Shown piece after piece: positions 16,801-25,726 of a stretch of 50,606 nt of DNA. Positions within the stretch are counted from its first letter, which is position 1; each line of letters opens with the position of its first letter. The notes under the pieces were generated by a model. The model was not told the DNA's origin. It saw only the letters and a list, made by a program, of their open reading frames with translations, and did not search any database. This stretch comes from CAYRUP01 sp964578975 (GTDB lineage: Bacteria > Pseudomonadota > Gammaproteobacteria > DSM-16500), in the NCBI GenBank assembly GCA_964578975.1, contig CAZOFA010000004.1:1-50606 (forward strand). The letters are read 5' to 3'. The translations under genes and the position numbers were made by a program.

Positions 16801-19800
16801 CTTTAAGTTCTTCGGTCTTTGTATATTGTTGAAAAGGCATTTTTGTTAATGTGCCCGCTAATGTATCAGGATATTGTGGCCATGCAACTTTTTGTGTACG
16901 ACTATGAAAGGCAGAACAAGCTTCGGTGTTCGGACGAGACATATTTATGATTTTAATACCATGAGGAATTTGATAGCCATATAACGAAGGATATTCATCT
17001 AAGATACTTTTGTATATACCAATTTGTGTGGCGGTAAATCGCGTCCAATCGACCAGAATAGTGCCGGTGCTATTTGAATTACGTAACATTTTTAACAATG
17101 GACCTTCCACCGCAAAACATTCATGCTCTTTCACTTCTAATGGGGTAAGTAAGCGTTCAAAATCATCTGGACTTTGTATATAAAAATAATTTACCCCAAA
17201 ATTATGTTTGACTGGATCTTGCAGCAAACGGCTATGAAATTTTAATGGATCAGTTTCATTATTAAATTGCAATAATGGAGCAAATCCAGGAAGCGCTTGC
17301 AAGACTGAATACCAACTGTCAAATCCTTTAGATTCTTCAAGAAATTTTTCATCAGCGCGGAACAAATGCGCGAATTCATTTTCTTCTGGTTTTTTTTCTT
17401 CTCTTGTGGTTGCCGATGCAACAGAAGCCCATGGATCAACCGTGTGCTCGATAGCATAGCTGCCGCCCAAGGTATTACAGAGTTGCCACTTTGTTCCATC
17501 AAAATATTCAACAAATTTATGTGAATCATTGGCATTAACTCTTGCTGGAATTCCAAAATAATTTGCCAGTGCCATAAATGCTGTTGAACGATGATGGCAA
17601 GACCCCGCTTTTAGTAATATATTTTCCATGAATTTTCGAATGTCTTCATTAGCGATTTGCCTTTCCTCAAAAAAATCGGTTTGTTTTTGGGTTTTTTCTT
17701 TTAAAATATTTTTATCATCAAAACGGGAACAAAATTGTATGAGATAATTAATTCTTGTTAACGGAGTAAGAGCCGCCATTACTTTGCCCACACCAAAATT
17801 TTGTTCCCACGCTTCGATTTCAACTCTTAACTCTTCCGGAAGTTCGACAGGTTTCATCTCAACTTGAGCAGGCCATTTTTTTGTAGGAGTCATGGCAAAA
17901 TATAATGGAATTTGCTCTGGGACTGTTGTAGCAAGATCTGTTTTGACCAACCGCATGAAGTATTGTCGTGTTGATTCTACATAACGAATTTCAGGCTTTA
18001 TGCCATATTTTCTAAAACTGTGAAGACTATCCTTATCTAATAATTTGAGTTCATCATTTAATGATAAACCTTTAAAAGGTATCCATTGCGGATTATTCGT
18101 AGACAAATACATAATACCAACAAAACTATCCTGTACCTGTTGATCTTTATTTAATTTCTTTACCATGTCCTTATTAAATGCGCTTGCATTGGCAGTTTCG
18201 ATATCTGACAAGTTTATTTCGGTGGAATTTTTTTCATCTAACACAAAAGTTTCAAATTTTAATTTTTCATTAATTATCTTGATGCCAGTAACAATATTTT
18301 TTCGATACTCACTGGCATTAACAGCTCCATTTTCATTTAATAGCGATTTGACTTCATGCACAGATATAGGTTGATCAATTGAAATTTTCTGCATTTCATA
18401 GGAAGCTACATTATTTTCAAGAATGTTGCCCTGCGGCTCAACTTTATCACCCGTTAAAATGATTTTAGCACCTTGTGCATAGAGTTTTCTAATATGCTCT
18501 AATGAGCGCTCATCTTTTGTAAGCCAAGGCGAACGAGAAAAATCGAATGTCACCGACTGAATTTGTGTTTGATCAATAATTATTTCATCAATATCTTTAA
18601 AATTATAAAAACTGACTGTTTTGAGGTTAGGTAATTGAGATAAATCTAATGCGCCGATTAACCTTTTAGCATCCAATGAAAGCACTTCCAGGCTTGTTGC
18701 ATGTGATAAATTGAGTGAAGTGATTTTCTTCATTGCGACTTGAATTTCTTTAAGTTTATAAGCCTCTTCTGGAAAAAATATTTTTGTTATATTTTTTTCG
18801 CAGGATATATTGAAATATTTTAATGCTTTTAAAGCATGTAAAATTTGATTAACCTTTTCATCATACCTCTCATCATCCAGGTCTTCATCATCACACAATG
18901 TTATGCTTTCAATGTTAGCAAGAACTTCCAATGTACTATCATCTACATTAATCGCGTCTATCATTATTGAGTCAATATCAAAGTCTTGTTTAAATGCCAA
19001 TAATTCTGCATAATCAAAAATATAATAATCATTAATCTCTTTATGCTGATCACTTAATATTTTCTTTAATGCCTCTGAACTGATTGAAATATCATTAATT
19101 ATAAACGTTGAATATACATGTTCAAAAATGCCAATGGCAGTTAAAGTTAAAAGCATATTATTAATTCTTTCAAGATCATCGTCTAATAATTTAATATCTG
19201 GAAAATGAATGATAATTTTTTTTCGTTGCACTTCTTTTGATTCTTCTTCAATCGTTCTAATATAATGTGGTTTCCCTTCTAGCGCTCTTTTGATATCAGG
19301 TGGGCGTGGCGTATAATAGTCTGTAAATTCGAATTGTTCTTCTGCTTTTTTTTTCTGAATTTTCTGAGCGACACTCAAGATAAATCTTAGATCAGATTCT
19401 CCAAGTGTAAGTTGTTTTAAATTTTCTTCTAAAAAAGAATATAGATCAACATTTTGCGTCAGTGACTCCAGTTTTTTTAATTCTTCTTCTCGATGTCCAA
19501 AAATATTATCGCGCGCTGATCGTACATCTAATTTTCTAACAAAATTTAACGCTTCTTCTGACACCGTAAAATCAGAGAATAATAAATTGATATACTCATT
19601 CACAAACTGTTCATCATTTTTTTCAATCGAGAGTTGCCATATTGTGATTAATATTTCTTTATAGGTATCTTTAATTTTTTGTTTTTCAGCTGCAGTCTTG
19701 GTGGGATACAATCTTAAATCAACTTCCAATTGATTTAATATAACTGCAGTTCCTGGATCTCCAGCAAAACGAATATTCGAACTGCTTATATCTCTTATTT

Positions 19801-19921
19801 TTCGAAAAAACCATTTCGAGAAATTTCGAAAATACAAAACCTCTATGATTTGATGTATTTCTTGATCAGTCAAATGCACCAAAACATCATCCGCACTCTT
19901 GCTATATCGATCAAACGCCAT
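13817..19921 (-). CDS. Giant protein: LRR-like region, transglutaminase-like domain, two midasin-type AAA modules
   Basis: A 2,034-residue protein with no signal peptide. Residues about 370-480 look like degenerate leucine-rich repeats (ITSLNLSHATSLEVLSLDAKRL, LDLSQLPNLKTVSF). A transglutaminase/papain-like core follows: SCHHRSTAFMALANYFGIPARV (Cys775), HKFVEYF (His801), then KWQLCNT, where the usual catalytic Asp is Asn816. AAA module 1 has GSPGTGKT (1531-1538), LLLDEANM (Asp1579-Glu1580) and ICTGNPENFPGRYY. Module 2 has GPSGIGKT (1803-1810), LVLDELNF (Asp1869-Glu1870), ASQNSQ and GRKRLSHALLNRF, the sensor/arginine-finger pattern of midasin/dynein-type AAA proteins. Region 1300-1450 (GETVVLKGDISSELYHQF…GKLILITPE) may be a decayed AAA module. 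It is divergent from the amine oxidase and upstream of the deacetylase. I know no named protein with this architecture; a host-directed role is inference. Confidence 0.8.
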   Translation of the reverse strand: MAFDRYSKSADDVLVHLTDQEIHQIIEVLYFRNFSKWFFRKIRDISSSNIRFAGDPGTAVILNQLEVDLRLYPTKTAAEKQKIKDTYKEILITIWQLSIEKNDEQFVNEYINLLFSDFTVSEEALNFVRKLDVRSARDNIFGHREEELKKLESLTQNVDLYSFLEENLKQLTLGESDLRFILSVAQKIQKKKAEEQFEFTDYYTPRPPDIKRALEGKPHYIRTIEEESKEVQRKKIIIHFPDIKLLDDDLERINNMLLTLTAIGIFEHVYSTFIINDISISSEALKKILSDQHKEINDYYIFDYAELLAFKQDFDIDSIMIDAINVDDSTLEVLANIESITLCDDEDLDDERYDEKVNQILHALKALKYFNISCEKNITKIFFPEEAYKLKEIQVAMKKITSLNLSHATSLEVLSLDAKRLIGALDLSQLPNLKTVSFYNFKDIDEIIIDQTQIQSVTFDFSRSPWLTKDERSLEHIRKLYAQGAKIILTGDKVEPQGNILENNVASYEMQKISIDQPISVHEVKSLLNENGAVNASEYRKNIVTGIKIINEKLKFETFVLDEKNSTEINLSDIETANASAFNKDMVKKLNKDQQVQDSFVGIMYLSTNNPQWIPFKGLSLNDELKLLDKDSLHSFRKYGIKPEIRYVESTRQYFMRLVKTDLATTVPEQIPLYFAMTPTKKWPAQVEMKPVELPEELRVEIEAWEQNFGVGKVMAALTPLTRINYLIQFCSRFDDKNILKEKTQKQTDFFEERQIANEDIRKFMENILLKAGSCHHRSTAFMALANYFGIPARVNANDSHKFVEYFDGTKWQLCNTLGGSYAIEHTVDPWASVASATTREEKKPEENEFAHLFRADEKFLEESKGFDSWYSVLQALPGFAPLLQFNNETDPLKFHSRLLQDPVKHNFGVNYFYIQSPDDFERLLTPLEVKEHECFAVEGPLLKMLRNSNSTGTILVDWTRFTATQIGIYKSILDEYPSLYGYQIPHGIKIINMSRPNTEACSAFHSRTQKVAWPQYPDTLAGTLTKMPFQQYTKTEELKVPSVNLYESLNWENILFGFPKISKDGFVFNEGELLKAIKKPPFRLHLTGIPFSNPSFNRFIDRVQYEKRFFANGTWHTIPDNFTFYYSDAPIKINYPLPEFLHDTVNAPVFYINKQNSNTFFELFHIDANNQVEQRDGLFSGMPNGSTLVITDHLTNGEIAQLLDTINALQEKKPSKKIHLKILPHLNNLATPAPDRRAIPLGDVMPASTAVILTDDVNAAAKILKDEKKVDEKIEVVNISTVTKFSDLFDEAYKIPANQAEPNKLILGKQTLRFHHETFNLLEKLRKGETVVLKGDISSELYHQFETLFSNPSYLVINGIYEEIKGKLILITPEKRYLPRLFDGAAHQYTHSFSWDNVPRYLMDQMAIETESVAKVIADKIKLFYEHAQRIPHDGKTTPPHLLLTEDRVLQIARAMRDNKELENPIEDIFLQNYTENKEAFAELTKLAKEFLSTPADVKEIPVSLKPLDMQQEDHIRKILETSPFVELRGSPGTGKTHFIEHFCKDGLPFLGESKIIEWLTLDPNRSDRSQKRYLLLDEANMKEPGYWDFLKGLETGTIYYKGIPYTVDPAIQNVICTGNPENFPGRYYHDFLQQIPKVNFKSHTDQYLTDKIILTRLNSVVKLDENIKNEIARQFIYAYKLAKKQLPYEHISIRDINSLLDHFLFPNKPNNEDALARAHLACQEVFAGLFKTATSRAAYLAALQQNFVCEKAPLKALPTTHKNYILPDSRQLVWNNVNRCIEISKDKSLPPGARRAVLVEGPSGIGKTKMMIKALKDQGFKKYEENITPNDNSPIYIHLTMGTHNVSEILRKANELKRIRPVALVLDELNFLQHEDEVLLTALLEGREIDTVKSKTDAKDEKTADQTNQYKLIVLASQNSQLEAGRKRLSHALLNRFDRVYEGENTEADLLEICAKSKAFSKDHDQIRMKKFVARYLEGHKNNPVAVNDRTFYEELKKLGKQVNLSPLFKSTTAETPQSDVQPSTKLRKTST

Positions 19922-20060
19922 AAGGTTACCTTCTATTTATTATAGCAGTTAAAAGGCTAGTTTAATGAAGCTTGATTCATGAATTTATCTTAAAAATCAA
20001 GTGATTATCATCATTTTGGGGAAATCGTTGCAAAGATCTCGATTAATTCATTTCAGTTGT

Positions 20061-20066
20061 TATAAT
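20061..20066 (+). promoter_or_regulatory. −10-like TATAAT for the amine oxidase gene
   Basis: A consensus TATAAT lies 37 bases before the amine oxidase start, and TTGGAG near the start can serve as ribosome-binding site. No convincing −35 box is seen at the right distance. The 182-base divergent region 19922-20103 shows no other structure. Confidence 0.35.
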
Positions 20067-20103
20067 AAACGCCTTTTACTTTTATCGTTTGGAGTTCTTA
20101 TAA

Positions 20104-22026
20104 ATGGATAGTCGACATCCTCTTGACCCACTCACCTTAGATGAAATTCAACAAGCCTGCCAAATTCTTAAAGATGCGAAGCCACAAATTAAAGAAGGTC
20201 ATCATAAATTCGTTCAAGTCGAATTAGAAGAGCCAGAAAAAATTGATAAAACTAAAATCCCACATCGAATCGCTTTTATCTGCATTTTAGATGCAAAACA
20301 CAACGAGACATTTGAAGCAAATATTGATTTAACATTACGAAAATTGATTCGCTGGGAAAAACTTCCTTTTAATAAATACCCCTATGGACAAGCGCCCATT
20401 CTGCAAAGCGATTATGGAATTTGTGATCGAGCTGTGAAAGAAGATAAAGCATGGCGTGATGCGATGAAAAAAAGAGGATTGACTGAAAGTCAAATTGATT
20501 TAATTCAGGTCGATCCTTTTGCGCCAGGATATTTTAATAGAGCAGAAGAAAAAGGAAAACGTTTAGTACGTGCAGTCAGTTTTTTTCGTGAGAATGAAAG
20601 TGATAACGCTTACGCACATCCTATTGAAGGGGTTGTTGCGGTTGTTGATTTGATAAAACAAAGTGTGATGCGTGTGTATGATGATGGACGTAATACACCG
20701 ATTCCCAGAAAAACTATGAATTATGACGCAGATGCAATTAAAAATAAGCGTGCCGCACCAAAACCACTGGATATCATCCAGCCAGAAGGTCCTAGTTTTA
20801 CTGTTGATGGTTGGCATGTGAATGGATTAGGTTGGGATTTTCGTGTTGGATTTACACGGAGAGAAGGCTTAGCTTTACATAATGTTACTTTTGATGGTCG
20901 ATCTATTTTTCGTCGCGTGAGCGTGCCTGAAATGGTCGTTCCCTATGCTGATCCATCTGAAAACCGTGAATTTCATGCTGCATTTGATGGCGGAGAAAAT
21001 GGTTTTGGATCTTCCGCTAATGAATTGAAACTCGGATGTGATTGCTTAGGTCACATCCATTATTTTGATGTCGCAATGGCTGATGAGTCGGGCAACAAAA
21101 AAATAATGAAAAATGTGATCTGTTTGCACGAAGAAGATGATGGGACGCTATGGAAACATACTGATACTCGCCGCGGCATTTGTGAAGTGAGAAGAGGAAG
21201 ACGATTAGTCATTGGTTATGCTGCAACGCTAGAAAATTATGATTATATTATTTATTTCTACGCCGGAGCAGATGGTAGCTTTCGAATCGAAATAAAACCG
21301 ACGGGAATTGTGCAAACTGCCGCGATTTTTCCAAATACTCCCTATGAATGGGGAAGTATATTGACGGAGGGATTAGCAGCACCTGCTCATCAACATTTAT
21401 ATTGCGCTCGTTTAGAGACGGCAGTGGATGGCGAGAATAACTCTGTTGCTGTCAGTCAGGTTGTGCCATTACCTCGTAGCGCTAAAAATCCCAACGGAAT
21501 TGCTTTTGGAATAAAAAAGCGAATATTAACATCTGAAAATGAAGTGTGTGCTGTTAATACCGCAGCACAACAATCCTTAATTATATTTAATCCCAATGTG
21601 AAAAATAGTGTTGGAGAGCCTGTCGCGTATAAAGTAGAGTTGCCGCATGATCCGTTATTATTGGCTGATGGCACCAGTGAAATTGGTCAGCGCGCAGGAT
21701 ATGCAAAACGTCGCGCGTGGGTGACACCTTTTCATCGTAACGAAAAATATCCTTCCGGAGATTATCCTAATCAACATGCTGGCCTTGATGGTGTGCCGAA
21801 ATATGTGCAGCAAAAAAGATCGATTGTGAATAAGCGTTTGGTGCTATGGCTTACGTTTGGCCCAACACATATTCCGCGATTAGAAGATGCGCCCGTCATG
21901 CCCGTGGCAACAACGAGTATCACATTTACCCCTTATAATTTTTTTAATCGCAATCCTGCAATCGATTTACCACCGCAGTGTAATAAAAAAAGTGTGCAAA
22001 ATAATCCGCCACGCGCGAAGCTTTGA
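20104..22026 (+). CDS. Copper amine oxidase (primary-amine oxidase, TPQ-dependent)
   Basis: A 640-residue enzyme of normal length for the bacterial cytosolic type, with no signal peptide. It oxidises primary amines (for example tyramine, phenylethylamine or histamine) to aldehydes with release of ammonia and H2O2. All catalytic elements are visible: base Asp295 in AAFDGGENGFG, the TPQ precursor Tyr379 in LENYDYII (N-Y-D), and copper ligands His429 and His431 in AHQHLYCARLE and His544 in VTPFHRNEKYPSGDYPNQ. The enzyme should therefore form its self-derived cofactor and be active. It is divergent from the giant AAA/TGase gene and convergent with recQ, separated from it by a palindromic repeat. 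It is an unusual gene for a presumed intracellular bacterium; the amine could be a host metabolite. Confidence 0.93.
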   Translation: MDSRHPLDPLTLDEIQQACQILKDAKPQIKEGHHKFVQVELEEPEKIDKTKIPHRIAFICILDAKHNETFEANIDLTLRKLIRWEKLPFNKYPYGQAPILQSDYGICDRAVKEDKAWRDAMKKRGLTESQIDLIQVDPFAPGYFNRAEEKGKRLVRAVSFFRENESDNAYAHPIEGVVAVVDLIKQSVMRVYDDGRNTPIPRKTMNYDADAIKNKRAAPKPLDIIQPEGPSFTVDGWHVNGLGWDFRVGFTRREGLALHNVTFDGRSIFRRVSVPEMVVPYADPSENREFHAAFDGGENGFGSSANELKLGCDCLGHIHYFDVAMADESGNKKIMKNVICLHEEDDGTLWKHTDTRRGICEVRRGRRLVIGYAATLENYDYIIYFYAGADGSFRIEIKPTGIVQTAAIFPNTPYEWGSILTEGLAAPAHQHLYCARLETAVDGENNSVAVSQVVPLPRSAKNPNGIAFGIKKRILTSENEVCAVNTAAQQSLIIFNPNVKNSVGEPVAYKVELPHDPLLLADGTSEIGQRAGYAKRRAWVTPFHRNEKYPSGDYPNQHAGLDGVPKYVQQKRSIVNKRLVLWLTFGPTHIPRLEDAPVMPVATTSITFTPYNFFNRNPAIDLPPQCNKKSVQNNPPRAKL

Positions 22027-22032
22027 AATTTC

Positions 22033-22119
22033 CGTCATTGCGAGCGCGAGCGAAGCAATCCAGGTTTTATTGTCACTCGATCCAGGCAATAAACCTGGAT
22101 TGCTTCGCTCGCAATGACG
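22033..22119. repeat. REP-like palindromic repeat, long hairpin
   Basis: The left arm starts CGTCATTGCGAGCG (22033) and contains GAAGCAATCCAGGTTT. The right arm (22088-22119) is its reverse complement apart from a 6-base CGAGCG duplication (22047-22052) and single mismatches. It sits between the convergent ends of the amine oxidase and recQ genes and probably terminates both. Confidence 0.9.
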
Positions 22120-22126
22120 AGGATAC

Positions 22127-23932
22127 CTAATTGTGACTTGTAATCACTTCAAGAAACGCCGCACCATAACGCTGTAATTTTGTTTGTCCAACACCAGATA
22201 ATGTCGCCAGCGCATCCAACGTTAACGGTTTTTTTTCATGCATTTCAATCAACGTACTATCATGAAAAATAATATACGGCGGCACACCTTGCGCATGCGC
22301 GAGCTCGAGACGTTTTGCTTTCAATGCTTGCCATAAAATATCGTTGGGTGTGGGAAATACTTTTGTCTCACGTGCCAGCTTAGTTTTTTTCTGTTTTTTC
22401 TTAACTGACTCAATCTCCTGACGCAACGCAATGGTATGTTGTCCGCGCAATAACGGATAACTGCTCGGCGTCAAACGTAAACTTCCATAACCACTCATGT
22501 CCACCGTCAGCAAATTCATCGCCACTAACTGACGAAAAATACTGTGCCACTGAAATTGCGTGTGCGCATTTCCGATTCCAAAAGTAGACACTTTATCATG
22601 ACGAAAACGTTCGATTTGTGGCGTTAATTTTCCTAACAACACATCCACTAAATGTTTGACACCAAATAATTGACCCGTGCGATACACACACGATAAAGCC
22701 ATTTGCGCGGCAATCGTGCCATCCCAGGAAGAAACGGGTTCAAGGCAATTATCACAATTTTGACAAGACAGCGAATAACTTTCACCAAAATAATTTAACA
22801 ACACTTGGCGACGACACCTGGTGGTTTCACAGAATCCGAGTAACGCATCTAATTTTCGGCGTTCAAGACGTTTGTGTTGTTCATCCGCATTCGATTGATC
22901 CACCATGCGGCGCAAAGCAATCACATCACTTAATCCATACGAAAGCCATGCATTCGCCGGTAAACCATCACGCCCTGCACGTCCTGTTTCTTGATAATAC
23001 CCTTCCATACTCTTCGGCAAATCAAGATGCGCCACGAATCTCACATTCGATTTATCAATGCCCATACCGAAAGCCACCGTCGCCACCATCACCATACTTT
23101 CTTCTTGAATAAATCGTTGCTGATTTTGTTGACGAATTGTATTACTCAACCCCGCATGATATGGTAGTGCATTCCAATTTTTTTCACACAACCATTCCGT
23201 TGTCTCTTCCACTTTTTTACGCGACAAACAATAAATAATGCCCGAATCATTGCGATGCTCAGCGTCCATAAACGCATGCAATTGTTCACGCGGATTTTGT
23301 TTTTGCACGATGCGATAACGAATATTGGCTCGATCAAAACTCGAAACAAATTGGCGTGCATTCTCTAACTGCAAGCGCTCAACAATTTCATTGCGTGTAG
23401 GTGTATCGGCAGTTGCCGTTAAAGCAATGCGTGGTACCTTGGGAAATCGTTCATGCAAAACAGAAAGCTTGATATATTCGGGACGAAAATCGTGCCCCCA
23501 TTGCGACACACAATGCGCTTCATCAATGGCAAACAAAGCGATTTCAAGTCCCTGCAACAATTCCAAAAATCGCGGCATCAGCAATCGTTCAGGCGCCACA
23601 TATAACAAATCAATTTTACCTGAGTTAAGCTCATGCTCAATTTCAGCAGCAGTAAAATTATCTAAACTTGAATTTAAAAATGCGGCTTTTACCCCTAATT
23701 GCAACAACGCCTCAACCTGATCCTGCATGAGTGAAATTAAAGGTGAAATCACAACGCCGACCCCTGAGCGGATAAGCGCGGGAATCTGAAAACATAATGA
23801 TTTTCCCCCGCCTGTCGGCATTAATACGAGCGCATCATTTCCATCGATGACATGATGCACAATATCAGCTTGATGACCGCGAAATTCATTATAACCAAAT
23901 ACATCATGTAAAATTTTTTGTGCGCTCGTCAC
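22127..23932 (-). CDS. recQ: ATP-dependent DNA helicase RecQ
   Basis: A 601-residue superfamily 2 helicase. Motif I is PTGGGKS (39-45), motif II is DEAH (137-140, in IDEAHCVSQWGHDFRPEY), and motif VI is QETGRAGRDG. The RQC zinc-binding cysteines are visible (C..TRCRRQVLLNYFGE…C..C..C). A winged-helix region follows, and a C-terminal HRDC domain (ILWQALKAKRLELAHAQGVPPYIIFHDSTL). This is the full domain set of E. coli RecQ (about 610 aa). It unwinds DNA 3'→5' in recombination repair and restart of stalled forks. Only 9 bases separate it from ettA upstream, so the two are likely co-transcribed. Confidence 0.97.
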   Translation of the reverse strand: MTSAQKILHDVFGYNEFRGHQADIVHHVIDGNDALVLMPTGGGKSLCFQIPALIRSGVGVVISPLISLMQDQVEALLQLGVKAAFLNSSLDNFTAAEIEHELNSGKIDLLYVAPERLLMPRFLELLQGLEIALFAIDEAHCVSQWGHDFRPEYIKLSVLHERFPKVPRIALTATADTPTRNEIVERLQLENARQFVSSFDRANIRYRIVQKQNPREQLHAFMDAEHRNDSGIIYCLSRKKVEETTEWLCEKNWNALPYHAGLSNTIRQQNQQRFIQEESMVMVATVAFGMGIDKSNVRFVAHLDLPKSMEGYYQETGRAGRDGLPANAWLSYGLSDVIALRRMVDQSNADEQHKRLERRKLDALLGFCETTRCRRQVLLNYFGESYSLSCQNCDNCLEPVSSWDGTIAAQMALSCVYRTGQLFGVKHLVDVLLGKLTPQIERFRHDKVSTFGIGNAHTQFQWHSIFRQLVAMNLLTVDMSGYGSLRLTPSSYPLLRGQHTIALRQEIESVKKKQKKTKLARETKVFPTPNDILWQALKAKRLELAHAQGVPPYIIFHDSTLIEMHEKKPLTLDALATLSGVGQTKLQRYGAAFLEVITSHN

Positions 23933-23941
23933 TCATCGTCC

Positions 23942-25615
23942 TTATGCTTCCAATTTTTTATATTTAATCCTGTGCGGTTGTTTTGCTTGATCACCTAAAC
24001 GACGGATACGATCATCTTCATAATCCGTATAATTTCCCGTGAAAAATGTCACCTGACTATCACCTTCAAACGCTAAAATGTGTGTCGCAACGCGATCTAA
24101 AAACCAACGATCGTGTGAAATCACCAGTGCACAACCTGGGAAACTCAACAACGCTTCTTCCAATGCACGTAAAGTTTCAACATCAAGATCATTGGTGGGC
24201 TCATCCAGCAGCAAAACATTTCCGCCACTGCTGAGTAATTTCGCCAGATGTACGCGATTGCGCTCACCACCCGATAAATCTTTTACAAATTTTTGTTGAT
24301 CGGTGCCTTTAAAATTAAATCGTCCCACATATGCACGTGATGAGGTTTGATAATTTCCAATCGTCATTAAATCTTGGCCACCGGAAATTTCTTGCCACAC
24401 TGTATTCGCACCTTTCAGCGAATCACGGCTTTGATCGACATACGCTAATTTAACCGAGTCACCGATACGAATTTCACCCGCATCCGGTTGTTCGACACCC
24501 ATTAATATTTTAAATAATGTTGATTTTCCTGCGCCATTTGGGCCAATCACACCCACAATCGCGCCTTTGGGAATATTAAAATTTAAATTTTCAAACAGTA
24601 AACGACCATCAAAACGTTTGCTGACATCCGTTGCTTCAATGACGAGATCACCCAAACGCGGACCGGGTGGAATATAAAGTTCTTGTGTCTCATTACGTTT
24701 TTGAAATTCTTGCGAACTTAACTCTTCAAAACGCGCCAGACGCGCTTTGCTTTTCGCGTGTCGCCCTTTGGGATTGGTACGCACCCATTCGAGCTCGGCT
24801 TTCATGGCTTTTTGATGCGCGGTTTCTTGACGTTCTTCTTGTTCTAATCGTTTTTCTTTTTGCTCCAGCCAGGCAGAATAATTGCCTTCGTACGGAATAC
24901 CTTGACCACGATCTAATTCAAGAATCCAACCGGCAGCATTATCCAAAAAATATCGATCGTGGGTCACTGCCACAACGGTGCCTGAATATTCTTGCAAAAA
25001 TCGCTCCAGCCACGCCACACTTTCGGCATCGAGATGGTTAGTGGGTTCATCCAACAATAACATATCTGGTTTCGACAATAATAAACGACATAACGCCACA
25101 CGTCGACGTTCACCGCCAGAAATTTTGGTGACATCTGCCTCCCACGGTGGTAAGCGCAATGCATCCGCAGCAATATCCAATTTACGTTCAATTTCCCAAC
25201 CATTGACTGAGTCAATTTTATGCTGCAACTCACCCTGCTCTTCCAACAATTGATTCATTTTGTCATCACTCATGGGTTCCGCAAAACTCATGCTGATTTC
25301 GCCAAAACGATTCAACCAATGAATGACTTCACCCACCCCTTCTTCAATATTGCCGCGTACGGTTTTATTGGGATCGAGTGCCGGCTCTTGAGACAAATAA
25401 CCAATATTAATATCCGCTTGCGGACGCGCCTCACCAATAAAATCATTATCAACACCCGCCATAATTTTTAACAAGCTGGATTTTCCAGAGCCGTTCAATC
25501 CCAATACACCAATTTTTGCGCCTGGATAGAATGACAACCAAATATTTTTTAAAATTTCTCGTTTGGGCGGAACAATTTTACCAACCCCTTGCATTGTATA
25601 AATAAATTGCGACAT
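23942..25615 (-). CDS. ettA: Energy-dependent translational throttle protein EttA (ABC-F)
   Basis: 557 residues from the ATG at 25615 (MSQFIYTMQGVGKIVPPKREIL), matching the E. coli length of about 555. An upstream in-frame ATG would add 18 residues outside the family start. It has two ABC domains with Walker A GLNGSGKSS and GPNGAGKST, and signatures ISGGERRRVAL and LSGGERNRVHL. Walker B is LLLDEPTNHLD and LLLDEPTNDLD. The EttA 'arm' and a charged P-site linker lie between them (RQETAHQKAMKAELEWVRTNPKGRHAKSKAR). It binds the ribosomal E site and gates the first elongation steps according to ATP/ADP ratio. It has no membrane domain, as expected for ABC-F. Confidence 0.95.
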   Translation of the reverse strand: MSQFIYTMQGVGKIVPPKREILKNIWLSFYPGAKIGVLGLNGSGKSSLLKIMAGVDNDFIGEARPQADINIGYLSQEPALDPNKTVRGNIEEGVGEVIHWLNRFGEISMSFAEPMSDDKMNQLLEEQGELQHKIDSVNGWEIERKLDIAADALRLPPWEADVTKISGGERRRVALCRLLLSKPDMLLLDEPTNHLDAESVAWLERFLQEYSGTVVAVTHDRYFLDNAAGWILELDRGQGIPYEGNYSAWLEQKEKRLEQEERQETAHQKAMKAELEWVRTNPKGRHAKSKARLARFEELSSQEFQKRNETQELYIPPGPRLGDLVIEATDVSKRFDGRLLFENLNFNIPKGAIVGVIGPNGAGKSTLFKILMGVEQPDAGEIRIGDSVKLAYVDQSRDSLKGANTVWQEISGGQDLMTIGNYQTSSRAYVGRFNFKGTDQQKFVKDLSGGERNRVHLAKLLSSGGNVLLLDEPTNDLDVETLRALEEALLSFPGCALVISHDRWFLDRVATHILAFEGDSQVTFFTGNYTDYEDDRIRRLGDQAKQPHRIKYKKLEA

Positions 25616-25726
25616 GTGAGCTCTTTTGAATGTTAGATTAATAATGGTTGGTACTATAAATCGTAGCACTCTCTAAGATCAAGGCGGATAATTGAATAAG
25701 TCAATTCAAAATAGGAGTGTTATTAA

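Noticed and set aside
17242..17556. A 104-residue same-strand alternative frame inside the giant protein
   Set aside because: It overlaps the transglutaminase-like region in another frame without start signal or plausible composition.
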